Source: Haberlea rhodopensis (Eukaryota > Streptophyta > Magnoliopsida > Lamiales > Gesneriaceae). From it: a stretch of DNA of 64,000 nucleotides. The DNA is taken from contig CAJQUN010000526.1 in the NCBI GenBank assembly GCA_907163345.1, positions 248,001 through 312,000 of the forward strand, in the 5' to 3' direction. The number at the start of each line of letters is the position of its first letter. Within the stretch, counting starts at the first letter, position 1. Positions 11,070-21,699 of this stretch are shown here, piece by piece. A program made the translations under genes and the position numbers. The notes under the pieces are model-generated. The model was not told where the DNA came from. It worked only from the letters and a program-made list of their open reading frames with translations, and did not search any database.

Positions 11070-12311
11070 ATGGGACAATTGGCGACTTCAGTCAGCAAGA
11101 TCGAAGCAAGGATTTCAAATGGACTGCCGTCACAACCAGAGATGAACCCCCGTGAACATGTGAATGCTATCACAGTGAATGTGAATGAAGATGCAGCTGA
11201 AGAAAAGGTGGTACTGATGCCACCCCAGAAAGAAGAGATGACGGAGACAGAGACAGACGTCGAAGAGCCAATGCAAGGGGAGGAACCACGAGGTAAGTAC
11301 CCCAAACTTTCTGAATATAGAGAACCACCCCCTTTCCCCCAAGCAATGAAGGACAATAGGAAAGGTGCCGGACTCAAAGGCCTCTACGAGATGAGTCCAC
11401 GCTGCAAAGAGCAAGCCCCATTGCATGAACCCGTGAAAGAGGATCAAAGCAAGGAACACAAGGGGCAGCCCCAGGTCGAGCTCAATGACAATGTTTCGGC
11501 GGATAACCAAAGAAACATCCCCATTAAATGCAAGGATCCAGGTATGTTCTTCATCCCATGTGAGATTAGGTCTATAAAGATTGAGAAGGCTATGCTCGAT
11601 TTAGGATCATCCATAAATGTCATGCCTTACTCAATGTACCCTCAACTGAAAATGGGACCTCTAAAAAGAAATAGCGCAGTTATTCACTTAGCTGATAAAT
11701 CCACGGTCATACCTAAGGGGATCATAGAGGACGTAGTTGTGCATGTCAAGAATTTGGTCTTCACAGCCGATTTCTATGTCTTAGACATGCGAAATGGGGA
11801 TCCTTCTAGTCTAATTATTTTAGGAAGACCATTCTTAAAATCATCAAATTCAGTAATCAATATGAATAGCGGTTTGATAACCATGGAGTCTAATGGTGAA
11901 ATTGAAAAATTCAACATGTATGAACCCAGTAAACCCCTTGAGCATTCTAGTTACGCTATTGATGTACATGACGACTATGATTCTGATTTTGATAATGATG
12001 AGTTGTGGGAAATGGGAAAGGCTACTGATGGCCTTGACGAGAAGAGAGGTATGGATCCTCCTCCTGTGCATACTGTTCATATGATTGCTACTCTGTCTAC
12101 TCACGATACTGCTGACCCTCTTATTTCTCAATTGCAGGATCGTACCATTGGAAAGAAGCACCCTCCGGATCGACCAAAGCAAGCAACAAATGCTGAAAGA
12201 GTAAGGACTGGGCATAACCACTCAAAGAGAAACAAGCCGAAATACAGAGGAGTGAAGAAGATATTGAGGTGGTTAATGAAGGATAGAGCAACACTGCATC
12301 AACCACCTTGA
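11070..12311 (+). CDS. Protease region of gag-pro, copy 1
   Basis: A 413-residue open frame that directly continues the gag frame after one amber codon. The retropepsin-like aspartic protease core is about residues 160-270: active-site MLDLGSSINVMP with Asp at residue 177, and the second conserved motif IILGRPFL near residue 250. DLGSS rather than DTGA is usual for this plant protease branch. An acidic/basic tail follows, ending RWLMKDRATLHQPP. No reverse transcriptase or integrase motif occurs before the 3' LTR. Independent initiation at the ATG just after the stop, or stop readthrough, would be needed to make it; otherwise it is dead. Confidence 0.8.
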   Translation: MGQLATSVSKIEARISNGLPSQPEMNPREHVNAITVNVNEDAAEEKVVLMPPQKEEMTETETDVEEPMQGEEPRGKYPKLSEYREPPPFPQAMKDNRKGAGLKGLYEMSPRCKEQAPLHEPVKEDQSKEHKGQPQVELNDNVSADNQRNIPIKCKDPGMFFIPCEIRSIKIEKAMLDLGSSINVMPYSMYPQLKMGPLKRNSAVIHLADKSTVIPKGIIEDVVVHVKNLVFTADFYVLDMRNGDPSSLIILGRPFLKSSNSVINMNSGLITMESNGEIEKFNMYEPSKPLEHSSYAIDVHDDYDSDFDNDELWEMGKATDGLDEKRGMDPPPVHTVHMIATLSTHDTADPLISQLQDRTIGKKHPPDRPKQATNAERVRTGHNHSKRNKPKYRGVKKILRWLMKDRATLHQPP

Positions 12312-12446
12312 TAGAGGACTGGCGTCGGGCCACAAACGTTAAACAGAGGCGCTGCTTGGGAGGCAACCCAAGGGGAGTTAGTTTCCCTTTTACCCTTTTA
12401 TTTTATTGCTTTTTAGTTAAACTTTTTTTTTTCTCTTGTCTTTTGC

Positions 12447-12468
12447 CTTACATTGGGGACAATGTAAG
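12447..12468 (+). promoter_or_regulatory. Conserved stem-loop in gag-pro 3' tail
   Basis: CTTACATTG-GGGA-CAATGTAAG: a perfect 9-bp stem with a GGGA loop, followed 8 bases later by a G-rich purine run. The second copy is at 17920-17941 and a decayed version is in the remnant at 5605-5626, so it predates the family split. A role in RNA packaging, dimerisation or plus-strand priming is possible but unproven. Confidence 0.6.
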
Positions 12469-13727
12469 ATTTAAGTGTGGGGGAGGGATTAGTAGTGTGT
12501 TATTATTTTTTCTTATTGCAAAAATACAAAAAAATCAAAAAATTTAAAATTTTGAGCTCATAGTTAGTAATGAACACATGCTTAGAATCACTAGCCCATT
12601 ATGAAACCTAATTGATATCATGCATGCTTTTGAACATAGGTGAATTGTTAACCTTGGAACACTTTGAACTCTAAAGCAAAGTGTACTTTAACTTAGTAAG
12701 TTGAATATTTTGAGCACATTATTGTCATGACTTGTGAAGTGTGCATAACTTAGTGAAGATTGTGTGAACTTTGTGATAGTCTTAAGAAGTCGCTAATACA
12801 TGCTAGAACTTAACTACATGCTCTTTGAGGCGTATGTCTAGACTACTTGCAAACATGAAAGTGGTATAGGCAATCTTTGATGCGTTTGAGCCTTTCAAGC
12901 CTACCATGTAAACAAAATCATTCTCTAGTACCTATTTTGAGCCTTAAATGTAAAAGAATGGTAGTATGCTAAGCATACTAAAGACCCCCCATTCAACATT
13001 TCTTGACTAGCTTATCATCCTACCCTTTAAGCCTAAATGTGATTTTAATCCATACCTTTTAAGGGAGTATGATGCATTTCATTCAAATGTACTTGGGAAT
13101 CATTGAAGTATAATTGTGAGCTTAATTATCAAAAGAATGGAATGCATGAAAGAAAAAGGGATGCCTTGAAAAAAAAAAGATAAAAATATGACTCCAAGGG
13201 GAGCCAAGGCACAAAAGAAGAAAAGTGTTGAAATAAACCTTGTGAAAAAGAACGAAGTTGAAAAATTCATACAAGAAGAGAAGCTTTTAGTGTGCATTTC
13301 ATCATACTCTCTTGTTTGAATATCCTTACCCTTTCTTTCATAAGCCAATACCTAGGCCAAGCTACAAGCTAATAAAGACCTACTTGATTTGTCAAAGTAG
13401 CTAAGATAGTGGAGAAGAGTGTGCAAGTGAGCTTATACTTGTGTTAGTATATGACTTGAACTATTATGGCTTTGCATATTTTGGATCTATAATTTGTACA
13501 CAACACTTGTTTATGACCACACACACACGTTCACTACTTCGTTGGGTACGAAATGTTTAGGGATTGAACTTGTTCCACTGTTAACTTTTCACCGCCGTTC
13601 ATTATTATGCATATTAAAATTGTTGAGGCATTAAAGTGAGGACAAGTTGCTTTCTTATGAATCTATGAGCCAACCAAAAATATTGTAGTTTTGTTTGTTT
13701 ACTCGAGGTCGAGTAAAGAGTAAGTAT

Positions 13728-13734
13728 GGGGGAG
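13728..13734 (+). other. Polypurine tract (copy 1)
   Basis: GGGGGAG just before TTTGATGTGAC; plus-strand DNA synthesis is expected to start here. The same tract occurs at 19201-19207 before LTR 3. Confidence 0.75.
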
Positions 13735-13736
13735 TT

Positions 13737-15236
13737 TGATGTGACTAGAAATAGACACATCTTGAGTGCTTAATTGTCTACGATTTGGTAGGTTTTGATA
13801 GATAAATTGATACGTGTGCTACCTAATCGTATATTTGTGTAATTATAGGTACAATCGAAGAAAACGAGCTAAAAATGATGTGTAAAGACCAAGAAGAGAC
13901 ATGGGCATGACAATGACTCAAAGTTGATCAAGAAAAGGGCAAAAATATAATTTTGGAAGTGGCAATCGATCGCCCGGAAGTGGCAATCGATCGCCTATGG
14001 ACAGAAACATTTTCATCAAATTTGAAGAGTCAGCGATCGATCGCGAAGAATTGGCGATCGATCGCCAAAGTCTACTGGAGCTCGGCGATCGATCGCCACT
14101 TTATAGCGATCGATCGCCTCAAGGGTTTTTTCGAAAAAAATAATGCCGCGATCGATCGCCACATTCAAGGCGATCGATCGCCGAAGAGTCCGAAAATAAG
14201 GAAATTAGGTCTTTTACCATGTTTAGAAGATTGTAACCTATTTTATCAACCACCAACCCCATAACTCGTATTATTCAGTTCTTAGGCATAGTTTTTGATA
14301 GTTTTTCAGACTTTAGAATATTTTGGAGATTTTAGATTAATTTGTTTTCAAGTTTTCTTCAAGAACAATGAAGAACGGAACCGGAATCGACAAGCCGGAA
14401 TCGTGATTTATATTAGTAATTTCTTTTCCTTTATTTATTTAATGTTTTCCATTGAATTTTTATTGTTTTTAGATTTAATTATGCTAGGCTAAAACTCTTC
14501 GATTCTTGGTTGAAGGGATACCTGCTTTTGGAATTGAACCTTTTTATGAAAATTTGGTTTGATTGTTGAATTATATTTCGATTTCAATTCGTTTCTCAGA
14601 TTTCGAATTCCATGATTGTTGTGTTTGTGTATTAGACCGATCACCTAATATTCAATTGCATAATCGATAGTTTGTTAAGAAACAACTAAGATCAATAATT
14701 AACCGGCTGTAGGTGTTGTTGAATTCTTAGGAGAAACGGTTGAGTAATCAATTTTAACGGCTGTAGTTTTCATTGATTAGATTTATCGAACTCATTAGTT
14801 TTGAAAACTATCATTGATTTAATCATTAACGGCTGTAGTGGTGATTAGAGATTTGGTAAGGGTTGAATTGAATGCTGTTTTCTCTTTAACTACGAATAAG
14901 ATGAGTAGGAATTAAATTTCCAATCGATAGATAATTGAAAGAATTCGAATGTGTTGATTTGATGACTAAAAGATAATTTTCCAAAAGTACGGTTACCTGG
15001 AAACCAAGAATCGCTTCACTCTCATAAGTTTAATCATCTTAGTAATCTCGTTAATTAGTTTAATTTTAGAATTTGCTTAGTAGTAATCATTCATCCTATA
15101 ACCCCCTCGTTACTATTCACTTTTGGCACAAAATAAATTTACCTTCCCTGTGAGATCGATCCCTACTTCCACTACTACATATATTTGTCATTAACTGAAG
15201 AAGGGTTAATTTGGGCGTACACGATAAGCGCTACCA
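13737..15236 (+). repeat. LTR 2 (middle, chimeric) of the tandem gag-pro element
   Basis: 1500 bp. From its start to about 14369 it agrees with LTR 3 at every position where LTR 1 and LTR 3 differ (about 11 substitutions and one indel). From 14471 to its end it agrees with LTR 1 instead at about five substitutions and one indel; the single exception (aatcatctta, LTR 1 aatcaactta near 9574) fits a later change in LTR 1. It therefore looks like a recombinant 3'LTR/5'LTR joined between 14369 and 14471. Confidence 0.92.
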
Positions 15237-15241
15237 AATTT

Positions 15242-15259
15242 TGGCGCCGTTGCCGGGGA
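15242..15259 (+). other. Primer binding site, tRNA-Asp type (copy 2)
   Basis: Same TGGCGCCGTTGCCGGGGA as copy 1, five bases after LTR 2. Confidence 0.9.
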
Positions 15260-15316
15260 AGGCAATATTTATTTGTGTCGATTTTTTTTATCCCGCATTA
15301 CTACTTTGGTTTGTTA

Positions 15317-16543
15317 ATGAGTACAGGTGGATCGTTCAATCACGAAGATAACTTTCACTACGATCCTGAGATTGAGAGGACGCTACATCAGAGAAGGAGA
15401 GAAGCAAGGCTGCTTGAAGAGGAAGAGAGGAACAACATGGCTGCAAATCAAAGCTTGAGGCAGCTCGCAAATCCTAACTTGGATCAACAACCACTCTGCA
15501 TCAGTTTCCCTGCTCTGGCCAATAACGTAAATTTCAAACTCAAATCTGGTTTAATTCACTTATTGCCAGCCTTTCATGGTCTTGCAGGAGAAAACCCACA
15601 TAAGCATCTGATGGAGTTCCACGTGGTGTGCACTACCATGAAGCCGACCGGAATCACTGAGGATCAAATAAAGCTAAGAACGTTCCCGTTTTCTCTAAAG
15701 GACGCTGCAAAAGACTGGCTCTTCTACTTACCATCCGGATCGATCACCACATGGACTGACTTACAAAGAGTATTCCTAGAAAAGTACTTCCCAGCTTCAA
15801 GGGCAACGAACTTGAGGAAAGAGATATATGGTGTGAAGCAGCTCTACGAGGAATCACTACACGAGTACTGGGAGAGATTCAAGAAGTTGTGCGCAAGTTG
15901 TCCACAACACCAGATAAGTGAACACCTTCTCATCCAATACTTTTATGAAGGTTTACTTTCTTCTGACAGGAACTTAGTGGATGCGGCAAGCGGAGGAGCA
16001 TTTATAGATAAAACAGCGGAGGAAGCTAGAAGGTTGAAAGCTAACATGGCGGCCAACTCCCAACAATTCGGATCTGTGCGCCATGGACAACCGCAAAGAA
16101 AAGAGGTAAACGTATCAAACTTAGAACAACAACTGATAGACCTCACTTTTCTTGTGCGTGGTATGGCAGGTGGAAATGTAGGAAAGACAAAGCCGTGTGG
16201 AATCTGTCTGGCTGCGAACCATTCCACAGACGCATGCCCCTCACTACAAGAGACAACCACGGAGAACGTAAATGCTGCAGGAGGATTCCCAGCCCCCCCA
16301 CAAAGGAATTATGACCATCCACCAAACAACTACAATCAAGGGTGGAGGGACCATCCAAACCAAGGTTATGGGAACCCGCAGATGCACCAACCTCAACCCT
16401 ACAGACCGCCATACCAGAGGCCTCCACCACCGCCAGCGCACCCTCCTTCTGACAGGTTAGAACATAGCATTAAAATTATTGCTGAAAATAGCTTACAATT
16501 TCAACAGGAGACGAGGGCAAGCATCCAGAGCTTGACGACGTAG
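15317..16543 (+). CDS. Gag polyprotein, copy 2
   Basis: Identical in translation to copy 1 (408 residues from this ATG): same gag domain, zinc knuckle CGICLAANHSTDAC and the same terminal TAG. The shared TAG shows that the stop existed before the internal region was duplicated. Confidence 0.88.
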   Translation: MSTGGSFNHEDNFHYDPEIERTLHQRRREARLLEEEERNNMAANQSLRQLANPNLDQQPLCISFPALANNVNFKLKSGLIHLLPAFHGLAGENPHKHLMEFHVVCTTMKPTGITEDQIKLRTFPFSLKDAAKDWLFYLPSGSITTWTDLQRVFLEKYFPASRATNLRKEIYGVKQLYEESLHEYWERFKKLCASCPQHQISEHLLIQYFYEGLLSSDRNLVDAASGGAFIDKTAEEARRLKANMAANSQQFGSVRHGQPQRKEVNVSNLEQQLIDLTFLVRGMAGGNVGKTKPCGICLAANHSTDACPSLQETTTENVNAAGGFPAPPQRNYDHPPNNYNQGWRDHPNQGYGNPQMHQPQPYRPPYQRPPPPPAHPPSDRLEHSIKIIAENSLQFQQETRASIQSLTT

Positions 16544-17785
16544 ATGGGACAATTGGCGACTTCAGTCAGCAAGATCGAAGCAAGGATTTCAAATGGACTG
16601 CCGTCACAACCAGAGATGAACCCCCGTGAACATGTGAATGCTATCACAGTGAATGTGAATGAAGATGCAGCTGAAGAAAAGGTGGTACTGATGCCACCCC
16701 AGAAAGAAGAGATGACGGAGACAGAGACAGACGTCGAAGAGCCAATGCAAGGGGAGGAACCACGAGGTAAGTACCCCAAACTTTCTGAATATAGAGAACC
16801 ACCCCCTTTCCCCCAAGCAATGAAGGACAATAGGAAAGGTGCCGGACTCAAAGGCCTCTACGAGATGAGTCCACGCTGCAAAGAGCAAGCCCCATTGCAT
16901 GAACCCGTGAAAGAGGATCAAAGCAAGGAACACAAGGGGCAGCCCCAGGTCGAGCTCAATGACAATGTTTCGGCGGATAACCAAAGAAACATCCCCATTA
17001 AATGCAAGGATCCAGGTATGTTCTTCATCCCATGTGAGATTAGGTCTATAAAGATTGAGAAGGCTATGCTCGATTTAGGATCATCCATAAATGTCATGCC
17101 TTACTCAATGTACCCTCAACTGAAAATGGGACCTCTAAAAAGAAATAGCGCAGTTATTCACTTAGCTGATAAATCCACGGTCATACCTAAGGGGATCATA
17201 GAGGACGTAGTTGTGCATGTCAAGAATTTGGTCTTCACAGCCGATTTCTATGTCTTAGACATGCGAAATGGGGATCCTTCTAGTCTAATTATTTTAGGAA
17301 GACCATTCTTAAAATCATCAAATTCAGTAATCAATATGAATAGCGGTTTGATAACCATGGAGTCTAATGGTGAAATTGAAAAATTCAACATGTATGAACC
17401 CAGTAAACCCCTTGAGCATTCTAGTTACGCTATTGATGTACATGACGACTATGATTCTGATTTTGATAATGATGAGTTGTGGGAAATGGGAAAGGCTACT
17501 GATGGCCTTGACGAGAAGAGAGGTATGGATCCTCCTCCTGTGCATACTGTTCATATGATTGCTACTCTGTCTACTCACGATACTGCTGACCCTCTTATTT
17601 CTCAATTGCAGGATCGTACCATTGGAAAGAAGCACCCTCCGGATCGACCAAAGCAAGCAACAAATGCTGAAAGAGTAAGGACTGGGCATAACCACTCAAA
17701 GAGAAACAAGCCGAAATACAGAGGAGTGAAGAAGATATTGAGGTGGTTAATGAAGGATAGAGCAACACTGCATCAACCACCTTGA
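16544..17785 (+). CDS. Protease region of gag-pro, copy 2
   Basis: Identical in translation to copy 1 (413 residues; MLDLGSSINVMP active site, IILGRPFL motif) and again in frame behind the TAG at 16541-16543. Having two identical copies argues for a very recent duplication of the whole interior. Confidence 0.8.
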   Translation: MGQLATSVSKIEARISNGLPSQPEMNPREHVNAITVNVNEDAAEEKVVLMPPQKEEMTETETDVEEPMQGEEPRGKYPKLSEYREPPPFPQAMKDNRKGAGLKGLYEMSPRCKEQAPLHEPVKEDQSKEHKGQPQVELNDNVSADNQRNIPIKCKDPGMFFIPCEIRSIKIEKAMLDLGSSINVMPYSMYPQLKMGPLKRNSAVIHLADKSTVIPKGIIEDVVVHVKNLVFTADFYVLDMRNGDPSSLIILGRPFLKSSNSVINMNSGLITMESNGEIEKFNMYEPSKPLEHSSYAIDVHDDYDSDFDNDELWEMGKATDGLDEKRGMDPPPVHTVHMIATLSTHDTADPLISQLQDRTIGKKHPPDRPKQATNAERVRTGHNHSKRNKPKYRGVKKILRWLMKDRATLHQPP

Positions 17786-19209
17786 TAGAGGACTGGCGTC
17801 GGGCCACAAACGTTAAACAGAGGCGCTGCTTGGGAGGCAACCCAAGGGGAGTTAGTTTCCCTTTTACCCTTTTATTTTATTGCTTTTTAGTTAAACTTTT
17901 TTTTTCTCTTGTCTTTTGCCTTACATTGGGGACAATGTAAGATTTAAGTGTGGGGGAGGGATTAGTAGTGTGTTATTATTTTTTCTTATTGCAAAAATAC
18001 AAAAAAATCAAAAAATTTAAAATTTTGAGCTCATAGTTAGTAATGAACACATGCTTAGAATCACTAGCCCATTATGAAACCTAATTGATATCATGCATGC
18101 TTTTGAACATAGGTGAATTGTTAACCTTGGAACACTTTGAACTCTAAAGCAAAGTGTACTTTAACTTAGTAAGTTGAATATTTTGAGCACATTATTGTCA
18201 TGACTTGTGAAGTGTGCATAACTTAGTGAAGATTGTGTGAACTTTGTGATAGTCTTAAGAAGTCGCTAATACATGCTAGAACTTAACTACATGCTCTTTG
18301 AGGCGTATGTCTAGACTACTTGCAAACATGAAAGTGGTATAGGCAATCTTTGATGCGTTTGAGCCTTTCAAGCCTACCATGTAAACAAAATCATTCTCTA
18401 GTACCTATTTTGAGCCTTAAATGTAAAAGAATGGTAGTATGCTAAGCATACTAAAGACCCCCCATTCAACATTTCTTGACTAGCTTATCATCCTACCCTT
18501 TAAGCCTAAATGTGATTTTAATCCATACCTTTTAAGGGAGTATGATGCATTTCATTCAAATGTACTTGGGAATCATTGAAGTATAATTGTGAGCTTAATT
18601 ATCAAAAGAATGGAATGCATGAAAGAAAAAGGGATGCCTTGAAAAAAAAAAGATAAAAATATGACTCCAAGGGGAGCCAAGGCACAAAAGAAGAAAAGTG
18701 TTGAAATAAACCTTGTGAAAAAGAACGAAGTTGAAAAATTCATACAAGAAGAGAAGCTTTTAGTGTGCATTTCATCATACTCTCTTGTTTGAATATCCTT
18801 ACCCTTTCTTTCATAAGCCAATACCTAGGCCAAGCTACAAGCTAATAAAGACCTACTTGATTTGTCAAAGTAGCTAAGATAGTGGAGAAGAGTGTGCAAG
18901 TGAGCTTATACTTGTGTTAGTATATGACTTGAACTATTATGGCTTTGCATATTTTGGATCTATAATTTGTACACAACACTTGTTTATGACCACACACACA
19001 CGTTCACTACTTCGTTGGGTACGAAATGTTTAGGGATTGAACTTGTTCCACTGTTAACTTTTCACCGCCGTTCATTATTATGCATATTAAAATTGTTGAG
19101 GCATTAAAGTGAGGACAAGTTGCTTTCTTATGAATCTATGAGCCAACCAAAAATATTGTAGTTTTGTTTGTTTACTCGAGGTCGAGTAAAGAGTAAGTAT
19201 GGGGGAGTT
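17786..19209 (+). other. 3' noncoding tail of the gag-pro element, copy 2
   Basis: Matches 12312-13736 except for one T fewer in the T run near 17897. Contains the second stem-loop (17920-17941) and the polypurine tract at 19201-19207. No gene seen. Confidence 0.75.
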
Positions 19210-20708
19210 TGATGTGACTAGAAATAGACACATCTTGAGTGCTTAATTGTCTACGATTTGGTAGGTTTTGATAGATAAATTGATACGTGTGCTACCTAAT
19301 CGTATATTTGTGTAATTATAGGTACAATCGAAGAAAACGAGCTAAAAATGATGTGTAAAGACCAAGAAGAGACATGGGCATGACAATGACTCAAAGTTGA
19401 TCAAGAAAAGGGCAAAAATATAATTTTGGAAGTGGCAATCGATCGCCCGGAAGTGGCAATCGATCGCCTATGGACAGAAACATTTTCATCAAATTTGAAG
19501 AGTCAGCGATCGATCGCGAAGAATTGGCGATCGATCGCCAAAGTCTACTGGAGCTCGGCGATCGATCGCCACTTTATAGCGATCGATCGCCTCAAGGGTT
19601 TTTTCGAAAAAAATAATGCCGCGATCGATCGCCACATTCAAGGCGATCGATCGCCGAAGAGTCCGAAAATAAGGAAATTAGGTCTTTTACCATGTTTAGA
19701 AGATTGTAACCTATTTTATCAACCACCAACCCCATAACTCGTATTATTCAGTTCTTAGGCATAGTTTTTGATAGTTTTTCAGACTTTAGAATATTTTGGA
19801 GATTTTAGATTAATTTGTTTTCAAGTTTTCTTCAAGAACAATGAAGAACGGAACCGGAATCGACAAGCCGGAATCGTGATTTATATTAGTAATTTCTTTT
19901 CCTTTATTTATTTAATGTTTTCCATTGAATTTTTATTGTTTTTTGATTTAATTATGCTAGGCTAAAACTCTTCGATTCTTGGTTGAAGGGATACCTGCTT
20001 TTGGAATTGAACCTTTTATGAGAATTTGGTTTGATTGTTGAATTATATTTCCATTTCAATTCGTTTCTCAGATTTCGAATTCCATGATTGTTGTGTTTGT
20101 GTATTAGACCGATCACCTAATATTCAATTGCATAATCGATAGTTTGTTAAGAAACAACTAAGATCAATAATTAACCGGCTGTAGGTGTTGTTGAATTCTT
20201 AGGAGAAACGGTTGAGTAATCAATTTTAACGGCTGTAGTTTTCATTGATTAGATTTATCGAACTCATTAGTTTTGAAAACTATCATTGATTTAATCATTA
20301 ACGGCTGTAGTGGTGATTAGAGATTTGGTAAGGGTTGAATTGAATGCTGTTTTCTCTTTAACTACGAATAAGATGAGTAGGAATTAAATTTCCAATCGAT
20401 AGATAATTGAAAGAATTCGAATGTGTTGATTTGATGACTAAAAGATAATTTTCCAAAAGTACGGTTACCTGGAAACCAAGAATCGCTTCACTCTCATAAG
20501 TTTAATCATCTTAGTAATCTCGTTAATTAGTTTAATTTTAGAATTTGCTTAGTAGTAATCATTCATCCTATAACCCCCTTGTTACTATTCACTTTTGGCA
20601 CAAAATAAATTTACCTTCCCTGTGAGATCGATCCCTACTTCCACTACTACATATTTTTGTCATTAACTGAAGAAGGGTTAATTTGGGCGTACACGATAAG
20701 CGCTACCA
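19210..20708 (+). repeat. LTR 3 (right) of the tandem gag-pro element
   Basis: 1499 bp from TGATGTGACTAG to GCGCTACCA. Its left half equals LTR 2. Its right half carries private differences, for example T at the position equivalent to 14471, a lost T and an A-to-G near 20020, and C-to-T in ACCCCCTTG (20573-20581). It is followed by ATTTG (20709-20713). The palindrome array is at about 19433-19655. Confidence 0.92.
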
Positions 20709-20713
20709 ATTTG
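20709..20713. repeat. Target site duplication ATTTG, right copy
   Basis: Matches 8257-8261. It marks the right edge of the whole triple-LTR structure, so the three LTRs belong to one insertion event. Confidence 0.9.
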
Positions 20714-21085
20714 ACGAGTTGGTGCACATAATGTTATACGAAATTATTATTTTAACATAACGATGCACTTAATTTTAACAGATTTTAACAAAATTCACAG
20801 ATTTTATCTACCGGTGCATATTTTTCCCACATGCACCCGTAGACACAAGTGCAAAACTTATCAAAACATATTTTTTATATTAAGGTGGTGGTGCACTTGC
20901 TTATTAAGATCATGAACCTAAATTTGTCGAGTTGGTGGACGTAATGTTATACAAAATGATGATTTTAACATGGTGGTGTACTTATTTTTAATAGATAACA
21001 AAATTCACAGGTTTTGTCTACCGGTGCATGTTTTTCCCATGTGCATCGGTAGACACAAGCTGTGCATCATGGTGCACATCAAGAA
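20714..21085. repeat. ~215-bp tandem repeat array, right part
   Basis: The rest of unit 3 (20714-20882) and unit 4 (20883 to about 21085), continuing the array at 7787-8261. Shared landmarks are GGTGGTGGTGCACTTGC, 'ttttaacatggtgg', 'ctaccggtgcat' and 'ttcccatgtgcat'. Within a unit the 'accggtgca' and 'tgcaccggt' pieces around the 'ttttccca' centre are close to an inverted repeat. Confidence 0.7.
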
Positions 21086-21699
21086 TGGTGGCAAAAATTC
21101 ATTTGTTTCCTATTTCATCATCATCATCCCAGACTTTAGCCTCTGCAATTTCCTCACCATCCTTGCGAATAAGATAAAATCAATCTTTAAAATCTAATAT
21201 TTCTAAAAATAAAAAAATGACCACTTCAAAATTCTAGAAATTAACCAAAATCAGTTGCCAAAATTCATTTTTTTTGCAGCAAAATCAACAATCACTTCCA
21301 AAAATTCAAAATTTTGTAAACAAATCAAATTCTCAATTCAGAAAACTCAACAGTTCATAGATTTTCAAAAAACCCAAATGTTAAGATACCAAATCAAATT
21401 TGCAAGCCACCACGCTCGTGAACAAACCAAAAACAAAAAGAAAAATTTCAAAAAATGATGAGCAAAACCAAAGTCCTAGCTTCATGCAGAAATTTCTGCA
21501 GGATTATGAGGGCGGCGGGAATGATAAGGGGGGTTGGCTCATGGCAGAGAAGGTTTTTTCTTTATGGAAATAGCAAGCGGCAAAGAGAGAATAGAAGATG
21601 GTGATGGAAGAGGAGATTGAAGGTGGTGGAGGTAGAGGATGAGGGAGAAGGAGATGGCAACGTAGATGAGGGTTGCACAGGTTACCTTATGTCTATTTT
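21086..21699. other. Unassigned AT-rich spacer
   Basis: Contains low-complexity 'caaaattc' and purine-rich 'ggagaaggagatgg' stretches. Short open frames (20970-21197, 21255-21458) carry no recognisable domain. No gene is supported. Confidence 0.5.

Larger units (their letters stand above)
12312..13736 (+). other. 3' noncoding tail of the gag-pro element, copy 1
   Basis: A 1.4-kb stretch without a convincing gene. It begins with GGGAGGCAACCCAAGGGGAG (12359-12378), a signature shared with the minus-strand relatives at 165 and 5700. It then has a stem-loop (12447-12468) and a G-rich run (12477-12487). The minus-strand ORF at 13100-13348 is not supported by any motif. The tail ends at the polypurine tract GGGGGAG (13728-13734) two bases before the next LTR. 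Confidence 0.75.
8262..20708 (+). mobile_element. Tandem gag-pro LTR retrotransposon (LTR-int-LTR-int-LTR)
   Basis: One insertion, bounded by ATTTG duplications, contains three ~1500-bp LTRs (8262-9762, 13737-15236, 19210-20708) and two almost identical ~3974-bp interiors (9763-13736, 15237-19209). Each interior has a tRNA-Asp primer site, gag, a retropepsin-type protease region, a ~1.4-kb noncoding tail and a polypurine tract. There is no reverse transcriptase, RNase H or integrase, so the element is non-autonomous, like the TR-GAG/LARD class, and would need enzymes from a related Athila/Tat-like element. The two interiors differ visibly only by one T in a T run (12423-12432 versus its counterpart near 17897). 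The triple-LTR form is best explained by unequal crossing-over between the LTRs. Confidence 0.9.

Noticed and set aside
10469..11510. Minus-strand ORFs opposite gag and protease
   Set aside because: They are shadows of the plus-strand coding sequence; no motif, and identical in both copies as expected.
8262..20708. Two independent insertions side by side
   Set aside because: Only one pair of target duplications is seen, LTR 2 is shared and chimeric, and the interiors are nearly identical.
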